A stretch of 64,000 nucleotides of DNA, from NCBI GenBank assembly GCA_905183005.1, contig CAJJDO010000023.1, positions 329,566 to 393,565 on the forward strand. The letters run 5' to 3'. Made by a program: the position numbers and the translations under genes. Origin of the DNA: Paramecium pentaurelia (lineage: Eukaryota; Ciliophora; Oligohymenophorea; Peniculida; Parameciidae). The notes beneath the pieces were generated by a model. It did not search any database and had not been told where the DNA came from. It worked only from the letters and a program-made list of their open reading frames with translations. Positions 1 through 12,329 of the stretch are shown here, piece after piece (within the stretch, counting starts at the first letter, position 1; every line of letters begins with the position of its first letter).

Positions 1-104
1 TTAATAGGAACAAAATTGAGATATGTAAATTTATATTTGCAATAATAATAAATTCTACTTATATATTTTACATCATATCAATTAAATAAATAAAAATGTT
101 TTCA

Positions 105-2211
105 TCATTCAAAAACAACATCTTCCATTTCAATTTCATCTGATTTAGATTACAAGTAATTTGGACCTGATGTTGTCTTTGCTAAATTATGTTAAGAAAC
201 ATTCATTGTATTTAAAGGAGGTCTTTTACTTGTTTTGATATGATTATCTTCTTCTTATTTCATCTTGTTATAGTCTTCTGCTATTTAATGAGATTATTGA
301 AACACTTTTTAAACAACTGGTCCCAATTATTAAATAAGCCGAGAATTTATTTCTTTTTCATTTTCTTCTACCTTTACTTCTTAGTAGGCTCTAAATAATT
401 TTAACATTTTATTTCGAGTATCATATCTAGACACTTTGCCAATTACATTTACTTTGTCTATTGAATCCTTTGATAATTATGGGTCTTTTACTTAAAGTCC
501 ATGCCATGTAATTACTGGTTATGGGATATAATTAAAAATTTGCAACTGATGTTAATCTAGCAATAAACCTTTTAGTTTATTGATTTCTTAAAGTTTCTAC
601 AAAATAAGAACAATATCTAGATCATTGTTTATATTGATTGTTGACTTTTGAAGGACTATATATATTCTTTTATATCTTTCGAAATGCCTGAAACAAGAAA
701 GATAATAAATTACAAAATTCAACCCTAATTTAATTTTCTAATTAGCCATAAGTAAATGTTCAACCATATTTTATATAAAAGCCTCTTTAAGATGGTCAAT
801 AGATCCATGTTCATGACTAGTTGGTTCTAATTTTACTGAATCTATTTCTTTAACATTAGATGACTATTGAACATCTTTTAGCAAATCTGTATCTGATTTA
901 TATATTTAAGTAAATCTTTAAGATTTGAAAATTCCTGTAACTTTATTAAATTATAATAATTTCTTTGTAGACCCTCTAAATCTTTGTAACATAGCTTCTG
1001 CTTTTTCTTTTTCTTTTTATATAAATTTAAATATATCATTTTATTCTGCTCTTTTTTAAGATCTAGAATGATCATCTATTTAACATGAATAAAGAGAATT
1101 AGCAAGCATTAATTTAAATCCAATTGTATTATACTTAATTACAATAATACCAATTAAACTAGTGATCACTTTCAATGTTCCTCCAATAAATGAAATAAAA
1201 TCACCAAATTTGTTATAAGATATAAAAGAAGAATAATATTCAGAAGAAATTCTAAGATTAATTGTAAAATAACTAGTTGGTTCAACATAATCATTCTAAT
1301 TTATTATTAGATATTAATTACAACAAAATTTCTTATATTTCCTAAACGAAATGACCAGAATTCTCCAAAAAAAGTATCATCTTCAAAAGGAAAAATTGAA
1401 TTATCTATCATTAGAGTATTAGGTTCTAAAAATATATCAGATACTTATTCTTAGAGTTTTTTTGTTTATTGATAAAAGTCTTAAAAAAGTTGTTGAGATA
1501 TAATTTCATCATTAGAAAATGGATTTATTATGGTTGTAAACATTAAAGTAGATAATTTAAATGATTATCTTTCTGATAATAAATTCAATTATTCAGTTGT
1601 AAAGCATTATGAAGAATCTTTACAAGGAGCAACTTTAATTTAAGTGTATTAAAAACTTTAAGAATTATATGTACCTTCCAAAACAAAAGAATAATTTAAA
1701 GGTAAACAAAAATAAGATGTAAAAGTCTCTAATTCATCAGTATCAGATATCAAATTTAAGGATGAAAAATGTTCACTTGTGCATTATTCAAGAGTTAGAC
1801 TTCCATTAACAGTTTTAATTCTTGTTTTATTTGGAAATGTAGTGTAATGATTCTAATATATAGTAATGTTAAACATTGTCTAATTTGTTGTATTCAATAA
1901 AGTTTATAAAGGATCATCTAACTTAATACCTATCATAAAATTAGAGATATTGAGAACTCTAGCATTTGGACTGATATCATTTATTGTTCTAGTGATAGCC
2001 TTATTCTTAAACACAGTCTTACTTATTGATCTACTCTATTGATTAAATCTACTCCTTATGAAATAAAAACATAAAGCATGGCAATCCATACAACCAAACT
2101 CATGAAACCTCCAAAAAATGAAGTATACTTTCCTTTATTTTAAATATTCAATGTTATATCAGCTCCAAACATGTCAGCAACTTGTATGAATCCTACAATT
2201 TTTTAATACAT
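105..2211 (-). CDS. Two-pass membrane protein, ciliate family, paralogue A
   Basis: Under the ciliate code this reads as 685 aa with introns at 2000-2022 (23 nt) and 1296-1321 (26 nt); both are needed to keep the frame. A short N-terminus (FGADITLNIQNKG) leads into the first membrane segment at about residues 40-60. A roughly 260-residue non-cytosolic region with scattered Cys follows, then a second membrane segment near residues 320-345 that starts with the family motif FIGGTLKVITSLIG. The cytosolic tail of about 340 residues contains NNDLDIVLILQKLQEI. Domain order and intron positions match the genes at 3954-6077 and 28040-30183. Similar proteins are common in ciliates but I know of no function. 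It is divergent from the EF-hand gene, with 192 bp between the two starts. The structure is secure; the role is unknown. Confidence 0.85.
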
Positions 2212-2403
2212 TATTATTAAAATATTGTTTATTAGAATGATTGATAAAATAATAATTCAGAATATTGATATAAATGATTTTTATGTATATAATTAATTAT
2301 TATTTCAAATTTATATCATGTTAAAAGTGAGAACTCAAATATATCTGATAGATATAATGCACTGTTTCATTTAATTTTTATTTTATAAAATTTAATTAAA
2401 AAA

Positions 2404-3882
2404 ATGGGCAATTATTTTAGAACTGTACCCAAAGGACCATTAGAGGAGACTTTAATCCATTTCCTTAAAACTAGAAAACTATAACATATAAATGATGTAA
2501 AAAAAATACATTGAAATATATAGTGTATAGAAATGATTAATGATTCTTATCCAACAAAAAGTACTTTAATATTGGATGAATATTTGGATGTATTTGGTGG
2601 AATATTAGAAGAATGGACTGAATAAGTATTTCTATTATTGGAAAATAATAATTCAGCTGCTGGATAAGTTGATATTTATGAAAGTTTAGCTGTTATTGTA
2701 TGAATATGCAATATCTAATAGATTGTCTTTTGTGGAGAAGAATTCAATATTAAATTGGAGTTCATTTATAAAATGTTTGACTTTGATTAATCTGGTGAAA
2801 TTGAAAAAAAAGAACTCATTATGACATTATAAACAAGTATTAGAGCATTGTGCAAAATTGCAAAACTGTAACCTCCAGAACTTAAAGATCTAGAATATTT
2901 TGCAGAAAAAATGTTTATTTAATTAGATTCAGATAGAAGTGCATCAATATCATTTCATGAATTTAGTATATGGCTTTTAAATTCATGGGAATTATAAGAT
3001 TTTATGTTATAATATGCATTAATACAAACCTTTGAAAATGCTGATAGAAGAGCAAAGGAAAGAAGAATCTTCTTTCAAAAACTTTATGAAACTGCAGCAG
3101 GTGGAGCAGACTAATAATATTGTGATGATGATTCCATAAAAACATTGCTCTTATCAGAACTTAAAGAATAAAAGAAAGAAACTATAGAATTGCTTATTCA
3201 TATTTTAATTTAATCTACAAAAATACATTAAAAGCATGATGAATAAAATCAATAATATCCAAATGGAATTTTAAAAGAAGCTTATGAAGATATTATGGCT
3301 GCATGGAGTGCTTTTGATGCTTCTGATATAAATTCTGACAATTAAACATCAATTTAAGAATTGAAGTTTTTATTGTATGCTTATGAAGGAGATAAGCCAG
3401 ATTTATTTAGAATTAAAGAAGAAATGAAAATCTTAGATAAAGACAATTCAGGATATGTTTCAAGGGAAGAATGGATATAATACTTATGTGTTGAAGATAA
3501 GGGTAAATTCTAATTTAGAGGAAATCTCAAATAACTTTTCAATAAATATGACAAAGATAATAGTGGAGCACTTAGTATTCAAGAAATAAAATAATTATTA
3601 ACAGATAACATGAAAGATATGCAAATTAAATTTAAGGTATTAATGATTTAATTATTTTTTTTTATAGTTAAAAGGATAAAATGAAAACTTTGAAGAAATG
3701 GTTAATTAACTTGCTCAAGAAGTTGTTGATGACTTAAATTCAGAAAATGATAAGTAATCTAATGATAGAACTGTATAAATTTATATTATTTAAAATAGTT
3801 AACATGGATAGAATTTAAAAATTATATGGATCAAGCTGTTCTTAAATTAGACAAATTAAAAGATTTTTTAAAATCAATTTGA
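2404..3882 (+). CDS. Multi-EF-hand calcium-binding protein
   Basis: 456 aa after removing introns 2497-2523 (27 nt), 2698-2721 (24), 3637-3667 (31) and 3756-3781 or close by (26). EF-hand loops are visible near residues 108 (DFDQSGEIEKKE), 156 (LDSDRSASISFHE), 326 (LDKDNSGYVSREE) and 363 (YDKDNSGALSIQE), with a weaker one near 286 (DASDINSDNQTSIQE). The N-terminus is MGNYFR: it has Gly2 but lacks the Ser/Thr at position 6 favoured for myristoylation, so lipidation is doubtful. There is no kinase or other catalytic domain, so it is probably a calcium sensor or adaptor. It lies between two paralogous membrane-protein genes, divergent from one and convergent with the other (71 bp apart). Confidence 0.85.
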
Positions 3883-3953
3883 TAAATTAGAACATAATAT
3901 ATAAAATATTATTAATATAAAATAAACTAAATCGAAATGGTCTTTTATTTATT

Positions 3954-6077
3954 TCATTCTCCTTCAAATTCTATATTCCCATCATCATTTATATCCTTTT
4001 GTTATATTTTGAAATTCATTTTTGTATCTAATTTTTAATCATAAGTATTTAATATTCCATGTCTAACAGATTATGCTTAAATAGTAGGAAGAGTTTAACT
4101 CAAATCTTCTTTTTATTTCGCTATCTCTTAGAGTTCATGATATTTTTAAAATATCATTTCCATAGTTGGACCTAATAATAAAATTAATCGATTATTAACA
4201 TCGCTTTATGATTCCTTCAATTTTAAATAGGCATTGTAAACCTTTGCAATTTTTTTTTAAGAATTATATTTTATTCTCTTTTTGATAATTCTTGCTCTTT
4301 TTTATTGATTTATTTTTTAAATTAGTTAATTTTATTATAATTATTCATCTGTTGATATTTTATAATGTCGATCAACAAATATTACAGGTTTTGGAATATA
4401 ATTAAATACAGAAATTTAATCTTAATCCAAAATCGTTGCCTTTAATTTTTCTATCTATTAGATCTTACTCAATATTGTTACGATATCTAAATCTCTTCTA
4501 ATCATTAAATCACATTGTCTAATTAATTTTCGTGTTACCCAAACTTTTTGAAAACATTAACAACAATAAAAAGCAAGAGTGAAAAAATTAACTCCTAACT
4601 TTAATTGTTTTTTAGAATCTAAAATCTTTTTAATTAAACTATATAGAAAATTTTCCTTCATATCTTTCAATTTTTCTGTAAAATCATTAATTTCCTATTT
4701 TGAATATTAATGCTCACCTACTTCATGTTATTCTTATTTTTATAATCGTGTATTTGAAGAAAATGATGTCCATGCTCTTGTTATATTGCTGAGTTTAACT
4801 ACTTAATGAGCATAATTTTTAAGTTTTCCTATCAAATCATCAACTCGATTGATTTTCAGTTATATATAGTTTAATAATTTATCATATGAGAATATCACTC
4901 TCCCTTGTTCTTTTAAGGGAAGATTAAATTCATACAAAACATTAGCCAAAGAGATTCTCATAGCTAAGAAATTGTATTAAATGGCTACAAAACCAAATAA
5001 GGCTGAAAAGAACTTTAACATACCTCCTAAATATGACAAAAATTAATCAAAGCTCTAAGCCATTTTTGTTGTTACCTATGATTCAGCATCTAATCTAAGA
5101 TTTATTTCAAATATCACATTAATATCTGTTACTTCTTTCTATCACTTAATTTTTATATATACTTAAAATTATCGATAATTAGGTAAGGAAAATGACCAAT
5201 AATCTAATTCCGTATTAGAGGTTGTCATCAAGCTTAATAGATTATCATCTATCTTTATTTTATTGAATTAAAAAAAAAGGTCTGCTGTACAATAATGTGA
5301 AAAATCTGATTGTAGATAAAAGTCAGAACCAATATAATGTTATAATGAATTTTTTGTCTCATTAAATAAAAATAAACTTGATTTAATTAAAGTCGAAAGT
5401 GTAATTGTGGAAGATTTATTTTTGTTAAATTCAAATATCTCTTCTTTAGAGTAACAGAATTCCTATTCATTCTGACATGTTTGAATAATTAACTTAGGGT
5501 AAAAGAATTTCTCAGAATTATAACTACCTTAAAGATAAAGTTCATAATCTAATGGTAAACATAGGTATGAACCTAATTATTTAACAATATATAAATAATC
5601 AACCAAATTTACTGCTTCAAAATGCTCAATAGTACATTTTTCTAATTTGTAGATTTTTAATAGTTATTTTGTTTTTGTTCCATTTTAATTGCTATTTTAG
5701 ATAAATTGTTAAATTGTAATATTATATGATGTTTTAGATGTATTTTAATAGTAATCTTATAAAGGATCATTCACTTTTATTGCTAACATAAAATTTTGAC
5801 TGTTCATAATATTATAAGTTGGGTTTGCACTTTTTAAGTTTTAAACTTTTATCTAAGTATAAAACAAATCAATTACTGTATAATCTTCCTTATTGATAAT
5901 GTTAATGAATCGATTTGTAAAAATATAGCCTAATAAGAAAATCATAATTAATGAAGCTATTCCACCACAAGCACTTCGATATTTCTCCTATTGATTAACA
6001 TTCAAGTTTAATTCAACCCCAAAGAGATCAAATTACTTTATGGTTTTCTTAATTTTGGAAAGAGTGAGAGACTTCAT
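3954..6077 (-). CDS. Two-pass membrane protein, ciliate family, paralogue B
   Basis: 691 aa with 24-nt introns at 5853-5876 and 5139-5162. The second holds an in-frame TGA, and both sit where paralogues A and C have introns. The N-terminus (DLFGVELNLNVNQQEKYRS) leads into ACGGIASLIMIFLLGYIF, the first membrane segment. The motif NFMLAIKVNDPL lies in the loop, and SYLGGM starts the second membrane segment. The tail ends in acidic residues (DINDDGNIEFEGE). The only other nearby membrane-family member is paralogue A, across the EF-hand gene. It is divergent from the F-BAR-like gene, with 187 bp between starts. Function unknown. Confidence 0.85.
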
Positions 6078-6264
6078 TTATTTGTTTAATAATTATATAC
6101 ATTGCTAGTTAGAGGGGTTTTTATTTATTAACTTGATCTAACTAAATATAAACAAATTTGTAATGATTTAGAATCATTTAAAAGGTTAATTTAGTGAAAA
6201 TAACTTTTGATATGCAAGTATAAATAGGTATTTATTCTTAAAATTGGAATGCTATAATTTTTAT

Positions 6265-8020
6265 ATGAGTTTGACTTAAACTTTATAAAAATATATAGGA
6301 GGATAAGAATTAGAATATTTTGAAAATGTAGTTAGAGAGTCAACAAAAGGAAGAAATGATATCACAAAAGTGATTGATTCATTGTAAAATCGTGTAAATG
6401 CTGAATATGAGTATTCTAAGAATTTGGAGGATGGAATATCTGAATTATCTGTCAATAAGAATTCAGCAGATTGTGCAGTCAATTTAGAAAAAATAATAAG
6501 TTTGTATTGTAATGAAATAAGACAAAAGATTAAAGAGTCAAGAGCTTATGCATAATTTATCAAAGATTATATCATCAATTAATTGAATTTATTAGTAAAA
6601 GATTAAAACATTAAGGTTAAAGGTTTGATCTCTGATGGTCGAAAGTTATCTGCATAATTAAAACAAGAGAAAACAGAAGTTGAAAAGGTATAAAAATTAT
6701 ATAGAATAATTAGCTTATGAGCTAATTAAACTAAAAAAATAACGATTATTTTCAGCATTAAATATAGAAGTTTTCTTAAGAGAATCTAAGCCAATTGCAG
6801 CCATAAAAGAAAAATGAAAATACATTAAAATCAGATAAACTGTTTAGAAATCTTAAAGAACTCAGAGAAAAATTAAATAGTTAATAATCTTCATATGAAT
6901 AATTCTTATAGGGATATGAATTGAGAGTTTCAAAGATAATAGAAGAGTTTTAATTATAAGATTAAAATAGAGTAGATCAATTAAAGACAGTTATGAATTA
7001 ATTGTTTTAGAATGATAGAATTTTTGAAGTAAAAAATTCTAAATTATATATAGAACTTGAATTAAATTTAAGGTGAATATAGTCTATATCGATACAAGGA
7101 GTAGTATTTTAAATCCTTAGAAATTAAATTCAAAGAATAGAAAAGTTTTGTTTAATGTTCAGTTTTAAAGATAGAAGATAATTGGGTAGATCGTATTACT
7201 CATTTTATTAATACAAAATGTTAAAATATTTAGTATAATCGAGAATTAATAACACTTAATATGGAAATTTTGAAAAATGACTATGAGAAAATTAATTTCT
7301 TGGTTTAATAATAGAACTAAGATTTTATTACAAATATTTCATTATGTCAAGAGAGAATTCATAATTAGATGTAAGAATTATGGACATCTTAATAAGTAAA
7401 TTTAAAATCATTAATAAATTTATTAAATCATAATTTAATTGGGAGATAGATATGGGTCTTTGAGTTTTAGTAATTCAGATTAGATAAAAGATTTGAAATA
7501 TGTTAAATATCATATTAGAATATAGTAGATTTATTGAATTAATTATTGGATTTGGTATTATATAAATTTAATTAGATAGTGTATGGATGAATTAGATGCA
7601 TTTACAGTGAGGAAATTAATATTGATGACTTTCACATTTTATAGAATTGAAAAGACAGAGAAGATATTTTTGTATGATGGAATTTAACATCACTCTATCT
7701 TTGATAAAATTGATTTATGGGATGCCATATTTTTTGAATGTTTATATGAAGAGATGAAAAAATAATAAGATATGAGAATAAATGAGAATATAAATGATTC
7801 TATAGATAGGTTTTTATTTAGTATTTATTTTAGGGAGAAAAATACTGTTTTTGGATTCTTAGGTTCATTAATAGAAAATATGTTAAGTTTTAGTCCATCA
7901 AAATAAAATGTAAGAATTTTAACATCAAAATATTGTAAATTGTATATGCTCAATGATGTTTAAATCAAATAGCTGTTCTAAATCATTGATAATTCTAAGT
8001 AATAATAAAATTTGAGTTGA
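6265..8020 (+). CDS. F-BAR-like domain protein
   Basis: 559 aa after removing introns 6688-6713 (26 nt), 7029-7053 (25) and 7555-7579 (25). The first 150 residues look like an FCH/F-BAR helical module: GGQELEYFENVVRESTKG, then a heptad-rich helix with EYEYSKNLEDGISEL, the pattern of Cdc15/PSTPIP-type proteins. More helical sequence follows to about residue 280, then a globular C-terminal half with no domain I recognise. F-BAR dimers bind and curve membranes and link them to the cytoskeleton; that role is inferred from the family. It is the first of four plus-strand genes and lies 62 bp before the dynein intermediate chain gene. Identity rests on helix pattern rather than a diagnostic motif. 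Confidence 0.65.
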
Positions 8021-8082
8021 TTCTTTAATTATACATCTAATGAGAAAATTAAATAAAATATAAATTCAAATAATTAAATTAT

Positions 8083-9891
8083 ATGATAAGTTCATAAGAA
8101 AAATAAAGATTATTACAAGAAAAAAGACAAAAGATAGAAGCGTAATAATTATTAAAATTATTTAAGTATTAAATAACAGCAACTTTAATAATCCACATCG
8201 ATTGCTCCTGTTACTTAACCTTAATAGTAAGTCATTTAACCTTAAGCAAATATTGAAAACAATTAATCTTTTCAATAAGACCAATCTACTTAAGGTTAAG
8301 CTGTCATTGCACCTCCATAATAGTCTGATTTAATAAGTTTATATTTACAGACAAAGCGAAAAAAATTAGGGTTTTAGACAATAGAAATGTATTCTAACAA
8401 CCCTGCTCCTCCTTAGGCAGAAGTTATTACAATAGAATTTGGTGTACAATGTGAATTTGAAATACCTTAAAAAAAGCAGGAAAACGAAGATTAAGTAATT
8501 CCATTGATGGAGAATGTCAGAAGAGATTCCAGAAAGAAAAGAGAAGTATTATAAAGTGCTGAAAAACCAGTAGAAAAAGTAGAAAAGAATATATCAATGG
8601 AAGAAATAAATTCCATCATTCAATCACAAACATTCTAGAGATTTTTTTCAAGAAGTTCAAAAACTATAGAAAAAGCTATTCATGGAGCAGGAGTAGATGT
8701 TTTAGAGGATTTAATGAACACATAATCTGTAACTTAAGAAATAGGCAAGGATAATTTAACAAAATTGCTTTCATTTAGTGACAAATTATATACAGATAAT
8801 AGAGTTGTAACATCAATATAATGGTCACCTAATTTACCAAATACATTTTTAGCTGCTTATTCCTAAAATGAAGAAGGATCAATAACTGATTAAGTAGGAG
8901 TAGCACTTTTATGGTCATTACAATTAAAATCCAGACCTGAATTTTATTGTTTTGCAAGTAGTCCTATAACATCAGCCTGTTTTCATCCTTTTAGTCCTAA
9001 TATAGTTTTAGGAGGATTATATAATGGTTAAGTAGTTGTGTGGGATTTAAGAGCAAAACATACACCTGAGAAGAGATCAACCTTGAATAGTGGTGGACAT
9101 AGTTATCCTATTTATGGATTAAGTATTGTTGGATCATAAAATGCAAACAATATAATATCTGCATCAAATGATGGAAGAATTTGTATATGGAATTTAGCTT
9201 AATTTAATTAACCATAAAAAATAATTGATTTGAAAACCAAAAACAAATAATAAACAAGCAACCCTTAAGTAGAAGTTAATACAACATGTATGGTATTCCC
9301 TTAAGGAGATGCCAATAATTTCTATGTTGGTGCTGAAGATGGATGTGTTTACAAATCAAAATTACATCAAAATACAAATGAAAATATTGTCATTCCATTT
9401 GAAGAACACTTGGCTCCAGTTAGTGGAATTTCATTAAATTCATCACCATAAGCCACACCAATAATTTCTAATTTGCTTTTAAGTAGTTCTTTTGATTGGA
9501 CTTGCAAATTATGGAATACAAGAACTTAATAAGAATCCAAATGTTTAGCAACTTTTGAATCTTCAGAAGATTATGTATATGATGTTTAATGGAATGGATA
9601 ACATCCTACATTATTTTCAACTGTTGATGGTGAAGGTTATGTTGATTTATGGGATTTGTCATATGACTTAGAAGCACCTATTACAAGATATAAATCTGGA
9701 AATAATTCTATCAATAAATCTTAATGGTCTAAAGATGGGACTAAAATAGCTATTGGAGATTCTTTTGGAGAAATATAAATTTTGTAATTATCTTAAAAAG
9801 TTTTATTATTGTTTTTTATATATTTTAGGCCCAAAAAGTTGACCATGAGAGATTAGCGAAATTAGAGTAATGGATTAAAAGTGATAAATGA
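8083..9891 (+). CDS. DYNC1I: Cytoplasmic dynein intermediate chain
   Basis: 584 aa with introns 8142-8166 (25 nt) and 9800-9828 (29). A charged N-terminal helix (SSQEKQRLLQEKRQKIEAI) matches the part of intermediate chains that binds dynactin p150. A Gln-rich linker follows, then the family block KRKKLGFQTIEM and the strongly conserved QRFFSRSSKTIEKAI near residue 165. A WD40 propeller fills the C-terminal two thirds (repeats end in VVVWDLRA, ICIWNLA, CKLWNTR, VDLWDLS). In the dynein complex this chain links the heavy chain to light chains and cargo. It is followed after 51 bp by katanin p80. Axonemal intermediate chains lack the RFF block, so the cytoplasmic form is favoured. Confidence 0.93.
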
Positions 9892-9942
9892 AATATTAGT
9901 AATTATATAATTATAATAAGTAATTATTATATATTATATAAA

Positions 9943-12290
9943 ATGAAGAAAAGAAATTAGAAACTATGTATGTAAATCAAATAATAAATTAAGCTGATTT
10001 ATGTGTCACATCAAAAATGTTATGTGCAAAATTTGGAACCTACACTAAGAAATTTATAGCAGCTGGAGATGAAAAGAATTGTGTTCAAATCTGGTAAATA
10101 GGAAATCAAAAACCAATTGCTGTATTTCAATAATTCATAACTAGACTTTAAGTTCTTTAATTACTTCTAATGCTTAAGTTGAAGTTGCAAGTGTGAGTTT
10201 TAGTTTTTGTGAAACTGAACTATTTTCAGGATCCAATAGAGGAATCATCAATATTTGGGATGTTGAAAGTCAAAAATGTAAATTATATTCGATGTATCTC
10301 TCATAGAAATTTAAACACTCAAAGGTCATACTACTTGTGTAAATTCTCTTTGTATATATCCAACTGAAGATAATAAGAATCTTCTTTTAAGTGGAGCTTA
10401 TGACACTTCAATTAAATTGTGGGATTTAAGATCAAAAACTGTAGTCAATCAATTCAAAGGTCATTGCATGTAAATCAATGCTTTGTCAGTCTCTCCAAAT
10501 AGTAAGTTATTGGCCTCAGGTTCAAATGATGGATAAGTTAAACTTTGGGATATTAATTAAGCTAAATTAATAGCATCTTTTACTTAACATGATAATTAAA
10601 TTACATGTCTGAGTTTTAATCCAATTGAGAAAGCATTAGCTTCAGGAGGAGGTGATCGATGCGTCAGGTATTGGGACTTAGATAGATTAACTTAAGTACC
10701 ATAATCTTTTTGTAAATTAGATTTCATCTACAAGAACAGATACAACTCCTATTTAATGCATATTATTTGAATAAAATGGAAAAGTATTATATTCTGCAGC
10801 AAACGATTCTCTTAAAGTTTGGGATGTTGAACGTGATTGTTAACTTTTGGATAATGTAGAAAGTAGTTGGAGAGGAGTCTTAGATTTGATTGTGGTTTAA
10901 GAAAGAGATCAATTATTGGGATTATCATCAAATGTACAAACTGGATTTAGTCTTCATGGAGTCAATCTTAAAACTATTGGCTAAGAAGCCAAAAATTATG
11001 ATGTTAGATCATGTGGAGGTGCTCCTATTAAAAGAGGAAGAACCCCAGATAAAAGATCAGATATCTAAACAGCAAATTAAAAGGCATCAGACTCAGAAAT
11101 TAAAGTTAAAAGCAAGCCATCATTACAAATGTAAGCTTAAAACATATTGAATCAGGATTATCAATATGATCTTTAAAAATCTAATGAATAGTTGAAAGAG
11201 ACTTAGCTATAACAATAATAGCCCTTTTATTAATAATAATAAATAATGGGGTCACCATATCTTAATAATAATGGATATCAATAGTAATAGTAATATCCTT
11301 TATAACAAATGCTATATTAATATTAAAATTAATAATCATAGTAATTTTAGCAATAAAATCCTTTGCTATATTAATAATAACCAAATCAGCTTTATTAACT
11401 ATAATAATAATAAAATCAGTTATATCTACAATATAACCGATTGTCATAATAACCATAACAATTATTCTAAAATCATGATGCTAATCAATATTTTTCAAAT
11501 CAAATACACACACCCTAACACAATCCATAAAAGCCAATTTAACTGACTCAAATTGCTAAAGCCATACTTTAAAACATGAATGAGGAGGATTATCCTACAG
11601 ATGAATCAGAAATTTTGAGTTAAAGTGATTTAACTCTCTCTTAATTTATGATGGGGGATTAAAATAAAGAAAAGTTTAAATAAGTTGATCTTATCCATGA
11701 GATTGTTAAAGATCATAATAAAGTTTAATCAGTCTTGACTTAAAGGATGAATTATATGAAACCTATTCTTCATTGGTGGATTAACAATAATCTTAAATCT
11801 GCTTTGAATGCTATCAATCAGTATATCTTTTATTTTATATTAGAGTAGTAGAACCATCCATATTGCATGATGCTTTATCTCTTTATTCCAAATCTTCTAA
11901 ATTTGGATAAGTCCCTATTGATTCTCTTCCTATGTTATTGGGGAAAGCAAGAATTCTAATTGAATCAAAGTACAATTCTCATGTAAAGAGTGGACTTGAT
12001 TTTACTTGGACTACTCTAAATTAATTTAGAGATGTAATTATTATATTTTATAAAAGGAAATCCTTAATATTAAACTGTTTAATTAATTATCAAAGGCAGA
12101 TTTAACAAGAGAAGAAAGAATTTAAAATTATGATAGAGTAATTGAACAATTTAAAATTATTGCTTAAACACCAAAATTACAAAAATTAATTGATAGAAAC
12201 TAAGAAGATCTCTCAGATTTAGCTAAGTAATTTTAAATTGATGTTATTGGATTTCTCAAAAAGGTGAATTAGAATTAAATGCAAAATTGA
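9943..12290 (+). CDS. KATNB1: Katanin p80 (WD40 regulatory subunit)
   Basis: 732 aa with six introns: 9968-9993, 10122-10144, 10278-10306, 10696-10720, 11821-11843 and 12034-12056. The N-terminal WD40 propeller includes SGAYDTSIKLWDLRS, SGSNDGQVKLWDI and SGGGDRCVRYWDL. A long Gln/Asn/Tyr-rich linker lies around residues 340-500. The con80 domain at the C-terminus begins EIVKDHNKVQSVLTQRM and contains LLGKARILIESKYNSHV. Con80 binds the katanin p60 ATPase, and p80 targets microtubule severing to basal bodies and cortex. The start is set by an early 26-nt intron; without it the propeller frame has no ATG before the in-frame one at 9966, which would give a slightly shorter start. It lies 40 bp before the next gene. 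Confidence 0.93.
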
Positions 12291-12329
12291 ATAATAAATT
12301 ATTGTTAATATATAATATTTTAGTCGTTA

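Noticed and set aside
11262..11546. Overlapping frames on both strands rich in Asn and Ile
   Set aside because: They lie in the Gln/Asn-rich linker of katanin p80 and vanish when TAA and TAG are read as Gln.
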